Made by a program: the position numbers and the translations under genes. Below are positions 58,790 through 64,000 of a stretch of 64,000 nucleotides of DNA, in pieces (position 1 is the first letter of the stretch; every line of letters starts with the position of its first letter). The notes beneath the pieces are model-generated. The model ran no database searches, was not told where the DNA came from, and saw only the letters and a program-made list of their open reading frames with translations. The stretch is from contig CAJONZ010000071.1 of the NCBI GenBank assembly GCA_905236065.1, forward strand, positions 1-64,000. Reading direction: 5' to 3'. Source of the stretch: an uncultured Bacteroidaceae bacterium. Its GTDB lineage: Bacteria > Bacteroidota > Bacteroidia > Bacteroidales > Bacteroidaceae.

Positions 58790-61567
58790 ATGAGAAAGAT
58801 TTTTTCGCTTTCCATCCTCTTCCTTGTCACAATGGGAATGCAGGCGCAGGCTCCCGTGTGGCCTGAAACGAATATACAGACACGGCCTGGTGCCCGTTGG
58901 TGGTGGCTGGGTTCGGCGGTCGATGATGACAACCTCACTTCCTTGATGAAGGAATATGCCGAGACGGGCATCGGCACGTTGGAAATCACGCCGATTTATG
59001 GAGTACAAAATGCCAGGAACAACATCACTTACCTGAGTACGGAGTGGATGGACAAACTGAAAAAGGTGGAAAGTTTGGGAACGGAGTACGACATGCAGAT
59101 TGACATGAACATGGGTACCGGCTGGCCCTTCGGTGGGCCGTGGGTTCCCCTCTCCGAGGCTGCTGGAAAGTTGGTCTATACCAACAAGGACTTTACCGTC
59201 TCTGCCTCTGCGCCGACCATCACCTACGACGTCACTCCGGTGGCCAACAGTACGCTCAACTGTGTCATGGCTTATCCACTGTCCATTGCAGGTGCCGACA
59301 CGGTCGATGTCACGGGCTTTGTCACCAATAAAACACTCAGTTGGACACCCGAAAAGACCGGGCGTTGGCGCATCATTGCCGTCTTCAACGGTCACACCAT
59401 GCAGATGGTGAAAAGGGCGGCTCCCGGTGGTGAGGGCTATGTGCTCGACCACCTTGACAGTGCTGCCGTGGCTCATTACATCAAGCACTTTGAGGATGCC
59501 TTTGCCCGAAACGGCAACCCCTATCCCACGACCTTTTTCAACGACTCCTACGAGATTTTCGGTGCTGACTGGTCGCCTCGTTTCTTCGAAGAGTTTGAGC
59601 GGCGTCGTGGCTACAAGTTGCAATACCACTTGCAGGAACTCTTTAAAATGACTACCGACTCTAAGTCGCAAGTCCGCTCCGACTACCGTGAAACCATGGC
59701 TGACATGTACCTTGATAACTTTATCAAGCCTTGGAACGACTTTGCCCATCGCCATGGTGTCCTGACTCGCAACCAGTCGCACGGTTCCCCTTCCAACCTC
59801 ATTGACACCTACGCCTCGGTCGATATTCCTGAGATTGAGGGTTACGGCATGACACCGCTCAACATCAAGGGACTGCGTCGAGACGACGGCTTTACGGCCA
59901 AGAACTCCAGTGACTTCGCCACCCTCAAGATGGCTTCCAGTGCCGCCCACGTCACAGGCAAGAAATGGACATCGAGCGAAACCTTCACTTGGTTCACCGA
60001 ACATTTCCGCACATCGCTCTCGCAGATGAAGCCCGAAATGGATCTCATGTTCCTTGCCGGTGTCAACCGCATGTTCTTCCACGGTACAACCTACTCTCCC
60101 AGAGAGGCTGCGTGGCCTGGCTATAAGTTCTATGCCAGCATCGACATGTCGCCCACCAACAGCATTTGGAAAGACGCCCGAAACTTCATGGAGTACGTGA
60201 ACCGTTGCCAAAGTTTCCTGCAATGGGGACAGCCAGACAACGACATCCTTGTCTATTTTACCTGCTACAACTCTTGGCACACTGCCGGTACCGACTGGCT
60301 ACGCCTCTGTGCCATCTCCGACTTTCCCAATCAGTACGGAAAACTCGACCGTGCCGTCGATTCGCTCGATGTCTATGGCTATGGTTGCGACTACATTACC
60401 GACCGCATGATTGAACAGTTGCGTTATGAGGATGGTGTGTTCATCACCGAGGGAGGCGCACGTTACAAAGCCTTGCAAATCCCTGTTGACCAGTATATGC
60501 CTGCGCAGACCAAGGCACGGCTTGACTCCTTGGCAGCTTTGGGGGCAAACATCATTGTCAATAAACGTGACGAGGCCCTTTTCACGGCTATTTGCCAGCC
60601 TGAACCCATGCGCCGCCAGTTAGGTCTGCGTTACATCCGTCGCTCTAATCCCACGGGGCATCACTATTTCATTAGCAACCTCACTGCCAACGATGTGGCT
60701 GACTACGTTTCGCTGGCTGTCGATTTCCAGTCCGCAGCCCTCTTCAATCCTGCCGACGGAACCATTCGCCAGGCTTTGGTCAACGACGAGGGAAAAGTCT
60801 ATCTGCACCTTTGCTCCGGTGAGTCCGTCATCCTGCAGACCTACGACTACGACATCGCTTCGGCATCCCTGCCGAAAGACTGTGAGTTATCGACGCTCAC
60901 CGTTCAGGAAATACCCCTCACTGGCTCTTGGACGCTGACCTTCAACGAAGCAGCCTTGGCCGACAATTCCACCTATTCACATACCTACACCCTCGCAGCA
61001 CCGCAGACATGGGAAACCCTCGACGACCACACCGCCCAGCTGATGGGTACCGGCGTCTATGAGACCACGTTCAACCTCACAGCCGAGCAACAGGCCACTT
61101 ATCAGCAGTTTGAACTCCTGTTGGGCGACGTTCGTGAGTCTGCCAACGTCTATGTCAACGACCGCTATGTGGGTTGTGCCTGGCATGTCCCCTTCGTGCT
61201 CGACTGCACCGATGCCCTTCAAATTGGCGACAACACCCTCCGCATTGAGGTGACAAACTTGCCTGCCAACCGCATCCGCCGCATGGATCAAGACGGCACA
61301 CCGTGGCGTATTTTCGAGGACGTCAACATCAGCACCATTTCTTCGGGCAACAACGTCGGCACTACTGCCAACAGCTTTGCCGCCTGGGCCTTGGTTCCCT
61401 CGGGCCTGAACGCCGCCGTCAGCCTCCGTGCCATCCAAGGGACGGGTACGACACCACAAAAAATCTCCTTACAGGAAATCCGGCAAGCGATTGCCGACTA
61501 CCTGAAAGGAGATGCTTCCGTGAGAATCACTGACATCATGCAGAAAATCAGCGATTACTTGCGATAG
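58790..61567 (+). CDS. GH106-type alpha-L-rhamnosidase
   Basis: A secreted enzyme of 925 aa. The start is the ATG at 58790 (MRKIFSLSILFLVTMGMQAQ); the track start at 58670 lies inside DUF1846. The catalytic barrel begins with RPGARWWWLGSAVDDDNL near residue 32 and contains TLEITPIYGVQ near 64, MQIDMNMGTGWPFGGPWVPL near 100-119 and FFNDSYEIFGADWSPRFFEE near 250-269. These match GH106 enzymes that remove L-rhamnose from rhamnogalacturonan. A galactose-binding-like domain near 770-880 has NVYVNDRYVGCAW. The end, ISLQEIRQAIADYLKGD and following, is a short degenerate dockerin-like helix pair. It was placed by family resemblance. Confidence 0.86.
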   Translation: MRKIFSLSILFLVTMGMQAQAPVWPETNIQTRPGARWWWLGSAVDDDNLTSLMKEYAETGIGTLEITPIYGVQNARNNITYLSTEWMDKLKKVESLGTEYDMQIDMNMGTGWPFGGPWVPLSEAAGKLVYTNKDFTVSASAPTITYDVTPVANSTLNCVMAYPLSIAGADTVDVTGFVTNKTLSWTPEKTGRWRIIAVFNGHTMQMVKRAAPGGEGYVLDHLDSAAVAHYIKHFEDAFARNGNPYPTTFFNDSYEIFGADWSPRFFEEFERRRGYKLQYHLQELFKMTTDSKSQVRSDYRETMADMYLDNFIKPWNDFAHRHGVLTRNQSHGSPSNLIDTYASVDIPEIEGYGMTPLNIKGLRRDDGFTAKNSSDFATLKMASSAAHVTGKKWTSSETFTWFTEHFRTSLSQMKPEMDLMFLAGVNRMFFHGTTYSPREAAWPGYKFYASIDMSPTNSIWKDARNFMEYVNRCQSFLQWGQPDNDILVYFTCYNSWHTAGTDWLRLCAISDFPNQYGKLDRAVDSLDVYGYGCDYITDRMIEQLRYEDGVFITEGGARYKALQIPVDQYMPAQTKARLDSLAALGANIIVNKRDEALFTAICQPEPMRRQLGLRYIRRSNPTGHHYFISNLTANDVADYVSLAVDFQSAALFNPADGTIRQALVNDEGKVYLHLCSGESVILQTYDYDIASASLPKDCELSTLTVQEIPLTGSWTLTFNEAALADNSTYSHTYTLAAPQTWETLDDHTAQLMGTGVYETTFNLTAEQQATYQQFELLLGDVRESANVYVNDRYVGCAWHVPFVLDCTDALQIGDNTLRIEVTNLPANRIRRMDQDGTPWRIFEDVNISTISSGNNVGTTANSFAAWALVPSGLNAAVSLRAIQGTGTTPQKISLQEIRQAIADYLKGDASVRITDIMQKISDYLR

Positions 61568-61570
61568 TTT

Positions 61571-62152
61571 TCACGGTTCATTTAGATACGCCTGCATATT
61601 CTTCTTCTCGCTACTGGAAAAGGCTGGCAGAATGAAGTCGTCGATGCGCCACTCGCCCTCCTCTTTCACCAAGGGGAGGGTGACTCTTTCTGAGGAACCG
61701 CAGTTTGTGATGGTAATGTAGCACGTGGCACGGCTTCTGCTTTCCACCTGCACGGAGTCAATTCGCATGGCGAGGTCTTTGTCCCAGTCCTGTCCCATAA
61801 TCCAGTGGTCGCTGTCGAAGAAGCCGATGTCTTCCTGCAGGCTGTCTTTCTCCAGAATCTGCTCATACAGCTTCATATAGGAGGCAGACAGGTAGCCGCA
61901 GGTATCTGCATAGAAAGGCAGGTCGGTAGCAAGGTACTGACCGAAAATGTGGTCGTAGATGGCCGTGATGCGTTTCCTTACGTCTGCTTCCACCTCTGAG
62001 TCCACCGTTTCTTCTCTTATTGAAGGATTATCCACCACTTCTTCCTTTGCCAACGTGTCATTGTCAACGTGGCGGTTTGGGGTATTGTTGCCACAGGCCA
62101 TCAGCAAAAGTGCGGATAGCAGGTACCATCTGAAATGTGAGGCTTTTCTCAT
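61571..62152 (-). CDS. Lipoprotein, possibly DUF3828
   Basis: A 193-aa lipoprotein (lipobox LMAC near residue 20) with an acidic linker. The globular part from about 55 has KRITAIYDHIFGQYLATD, a D-rich middle (DHWIMGQDWD) and a final VKEEGEWRIDDFILP, which is the ending typical of DUF3828 proteins. The function is unknown. It overlaps the HAD phosphatase gene by 4 nt (ATGA) and so is translationally coupled. It converges on the GH106 gene with a gap of only 3 nt and no visible terminator. Confidence 0.62.
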   Translation of the reverse strand: MRKASHFRWYLLSALLLMACGNNTPNRHVDNDTLAKEEVVDNPSIREETVDSEVEADVRKRITAIYDHIFGQYLATDLPFYADTCGYLSASYMKLYEQILEKDSLQEDIGFFDSDHWIMGQDWDKDLAMRIDSVQVESRSRATCYITITNCGSSERVTLPLVKEEGEWRIDDFILPAFSSSEKKNMQAYLNEP

Positions 62153-62784
62153 ATCGCTTGTGTGAGTCTTTCCATCAAGTCCTTTGTCCAGTCTTCGTTG
62201 TTTTGGGGACAGAGCGTCTGGATGCCCATCTGCTCCGCTGCCTGGCAGTTGGCCGGACTGTCGTCGATGAACAGGGTCTCTGAGGGCAGTGCCTGTTCAC
62301 CGCTCAACATTTTTTCAAATATCCTGCGGTCGGGCTTCATCACGCCGCATTCGTAGCTGAGGTAGAGTGCGTCGAAGTAATGGTCGATACCGTGTCCCTC
62401 GCCGTCGAAGTCCGTACTCTGTGCCCACTGCATCATGAAGGGGTTGGTGTTTGACAGGAGGCAAACGCGGTAGCCTTTCTTTCGCAGGGTCCGTAGAGCC
62501 AATAGGTTTTGTTTGGGAACGGCCAGCACATAGCCATGCCAGGCATGGTAGCAATCCTCCTGTGTGAGTTCTTTGCCCACAAGTTTGCTCAGTTCGTCCC
62601 TGAAAGTCTCGGTAGAGATTTTCCCTTCTTCCAACAGACCAAAGATGCCCGTCTGGTGGAATACGTCTAAATGCTTACGGGCATCCTTCAGGCCAATCTT
62701 CTCGAACTGCTGGACGGCCTGCTCATAACTGAGGTGGATAACGACTCCACCCAAGTCGAAGGCGATGGTTTTGAACATTTTCAT
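62149..62784 (-). CDS. HAD-superfamily phosphatase
   Basis: A 211-aa cytoplasmic hydrolase. HAD motif I is FDLGGVVIHLSYEQ near residues 9-22; here Gly-Gly replaces the second catalytic Asp of DxD, a feature of the YihX/haloacid-type subgroup. Motif II is LLSNTNP near 114, motif III MKPDRRIFEKML near 149-160 and motif IV FIDDSPANCQAAEQMGI near 172-188. The YihX-like subgroup includes alpha-glucose-1-phosphatases; the substrate is not determined. It starts 7 nt after the GH43 stop and overlaps the lipoprotein gene. Confidence 0.85.
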   Translation of the reverse strand: MKMFKTIAFDLGGVVIHLSYEQAVQQFEKIGLKDARKHLDVFHQTGIFGLLEEGKISTETFRDELSKLVGKELTQEDCYHAWHGYVLAVPKQNLLALRTLRKKGYRVCLLSNTNPFMMQWAQSTDFDGEGHGIDHYFDALYLSYECGVMKPDRRIFEKMLSGEQALPSETLFIDDSPANCQAAEQMGIQTLCPQNNEDWTKDLMERLTQAI

Positions 62785-62791
62785 GAGTCAA

Positions 62792-64000
62792 TCAGTGATT
62801 GCGGAAATTCCATTTTGAGTTGTCGCTGCTAAAGTCGTACTCGGCAAGGGTAGGGGTACTGTCGGCGGCTGAATAGAGGCAAAGCCGGGTGTTGACGCTG
62901 TCGCTACCAGGAATGCGCTTGGGCAGGAGACGGAAGGTGCCGTCGGTAAGTTGCTCAATGCGCCACAGCTGTTCGTCGGCCCCTGTAAAGGTTGGGGCGG
63001 TGGTCAGTTCCTTGTTGGCAGTGGCGGCCAGGGCGCGATCGGTGCCTTCGATGAGGATTTTGAAATAGGGGTTGCTGAGGTAGCCGCCTGCTTCGGGTAC
63101 GGGTACGACCGTCCAACGCTGGTGGGGACGGAACATGTAGTCGCCGCAACGCAGGGCAATTTCTCCGGTGGGCCATGTGCCGATGACTTCCTGTAGGGGC
63201 TGGTTGGGAATGGACTTCAGCGGTTTCGACAAATCCATCTGCCAGAAGCGTTCGCGCTCTTGCTGCATACGGACGAAATCGACGGCCAGTTCCAAGGCAT
63301 AGCCTCGACGCTCGGACTCAATTTCAAAGGTGCCGCCCTTGAAGGATTCTCCAGCCACGGGCCAATCGTTTTTCCAGAGTAACGGACGGATGCCGAGCAC
63401 GGAGCGGCCACTGCGCTCAAAGTCTGCCTCATAATGGCACGACATGATTTCCACGCCCTCGTCGATGATGGTGCGTCCGAAGTGGCCGGGGCCGCAGACA
63501 CGGTCGCCGGCGGCAATGACCATGCGTCCGCCGCCGTGGAACATGTCACGTCCCACGTTGTCGAGATAGGGCCCGGTTACTGAGCGGGAACGCCCCACGA
63601 CGATGTTGTAGGTAGAGTTCACGCCGTCGCAACAGGTACCGTGGGTGCCCAGCAAGTAATACCAGCCGTTGCGGTAGATGAGGTCGGTGGCTTCACAGTC
63701 GATGGCGATGTCTTTCTCCTTGTTGCCTTTCTTGCGGAAACCCGTCTTGGGGTCGAGTTCGATGAGGCGGATGGTGCCGAAATAGGTGCCGTAGCTGACC
63801 CAAAGGCGCCCCGTGGTGGGGTCGAGTAGCATACCAGGGTCGATGGCGTCCTGGTCTTCCATGCCGTCACTGGCGCAGACTTCTACGGCCTCCGTGAATT
63901 TGAAGTCGGGCGATTTGGGGTCGAGGGTCTTGTTCCACATGGTCAGGATGCGGCCATTGTGTCCGCCACCCAGTCCTCCGCCCGTGGCTCCATATATAAT
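62792..64000 (-). CDS. GH43-family glycosidase with C-terminal ricin-type region (5' end missing)
   Basis: The reading frame stays open to the right edge (IIYGATGGGLGGGHNGRILT precedes the track start at 63940), so the true N-terminus is outside the window. The GH43 blade motifs visible are MEDQDAIDPGMLLDPTTGRL, DCEATDLIYRNGWYYLLGTH and TCCDGVNSTYNIVVGRSRSV, which resemble arabinan-degrading alpha-L-arabinosidases, with CEA as a catalytic-acid-type position. FGRTIIDEGVEIMSCHYEAD follows. The C-terminal 140 residues (GGYLSNPYFKILIEGTDRAL; ADEQLWRIEQLTDGTFRLLP) look like a beta-trefoil carbohydrate-binding region. Together with GH127 and GH106 it suggests pectic arabinan use. Confidence 0.82.
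   Translation of the reverse strand: MIYGATGGGLGGGHNGRILTMWNKTLDPKSPDFKFTEAVEVCASDGMEDQDAIDPGMLLDPTTGRLWVSYGTYFGTIRLIELDPKTGFRKKGNKEKDIAIDCEATDLIYRNGWYYLLGTHGTCCDGVNSTYNIVVGRSRSVTGPYLDNVGRDMFHGGGRMVIAAGDRVCGPGHFGRTIIDEGVEIMSCHYEADFERSGRSVLGIRPLLWKNDWPVAGESFKGGTFEIESERRGYALELAVDFVRMQQERERFWQMDLSKPLKSIPNQPLQEVIGTWPTGEIALRCGDYMFRPHQRWTVVPVPEAGGYLSNPYFKILIEGTDRALAATANKELTTAPTFTGADEQLWRIEQLTDGTFRLLPKRIPGSDSVNTRLCLYSAADSTPTLAEYDFSSDNSKWNFRNH

Overview
The window looks like a chromosomal segment from a member of the order Bacteroidales, most likely Prevotellaceae (Prevotella/Segatella-like). The reasons are a SusC/SusD pair, many Bacteroidetes-only families (DUF4105, DUF4249, DUF4254, DUF4924, DUF4886, FISUMP), promoters of the TTTG-N19/20-TAnnTTTG type rather than TTGACA/TATAAT, and weak or absent Shine-Dalgarno sequences. 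No rRNA, tRNA, CRISPR array, insertion sequence or phage gene was recognised. Both window edges cut a gene: gdhA at the left and a GH43 enzyme at the right.

Layout. 1-141: start of gdhA (minus). 764-12252: an eight-gene plus-strand operon, susC-susD-lipoprotein-FISUMP lipoprotein-thioredoxin-like-DUF4105 membrane protein-InlB/dockerin-type secreted protein-thioredoxin-like. It has no glycosidase, so it looks like uptake and redox handling of a protein- or peptide-like ligand rather than glycan use. 12365-14050: ettA with a strong terminator. 14101-22549: minus-strand housekeeping run trmB-mrp-yfhO-DPP IV peptidase-purN-acetyltransferase, preceded by trmN6. 23455: nucleoside deaminase. 24216-25238: ilvE (minus). 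25483-30139: gltX-waaA-DUF4254-glycosyltransferase (translation and envelope sugars). 30284-31067: a 60-aa gene coupled to a broken acetyltransferase. 31417-32892: secreted SGNH/DUF4886 protein with a dockerin-type repeat. 33009-40584: M48 protease, purU, typA, rfbD, DUF4924, LysE exporter and a ROK glucokinase.

41199-45493 is a visibly AT-richer block: a lipoprotein, a TonB-dependent receptor and a DUF4249 lipoprotein, probably an acquired outer-membrane uptake unit. 45494-48522 holds a candidate structured RNA with its own terminator, a small HTH regulator, an outer-membrane barrel protein and a nucleotidyltransferase-like gene. 48612-52885 holds a secreted protein, a coiled-coil lipoprotein, rsmI, an AI-2E family permease and a stand-alone receiver-domain protein. 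52886-53296 contains an unusual array of phased palindromes ahead of thiD. 53297-61567 is thiD, a GH127-type beta-L-arabinofuranosidase, DUF1846 and a GH106-type alpha-L-rhamnosidase. 61571-64000 carries a lipoprotein, a HAD phosphatase and a GH43 enzyme on the minus strand. The three glycosidases suggest use of arabinose- and rhamnose-containing pectic side chains.

A feature of the whole window is its intergenic DNA: short-period AT-rich tandem repeats, CCCCT/AGGGG hairpins, and a roughly 83-bp repeat present twice. Some of these have been captured into the ends of reading frames and mislead start-codon calls. The best candidates for something undescribed are the 21-bp-phased palindromes at 53014-53097, the riboswitch-like or sRNA-like structure at 45907-46005, the wobble-only hairpin at 31299-31343, and the thioredoxin-equipped SusCD operon.
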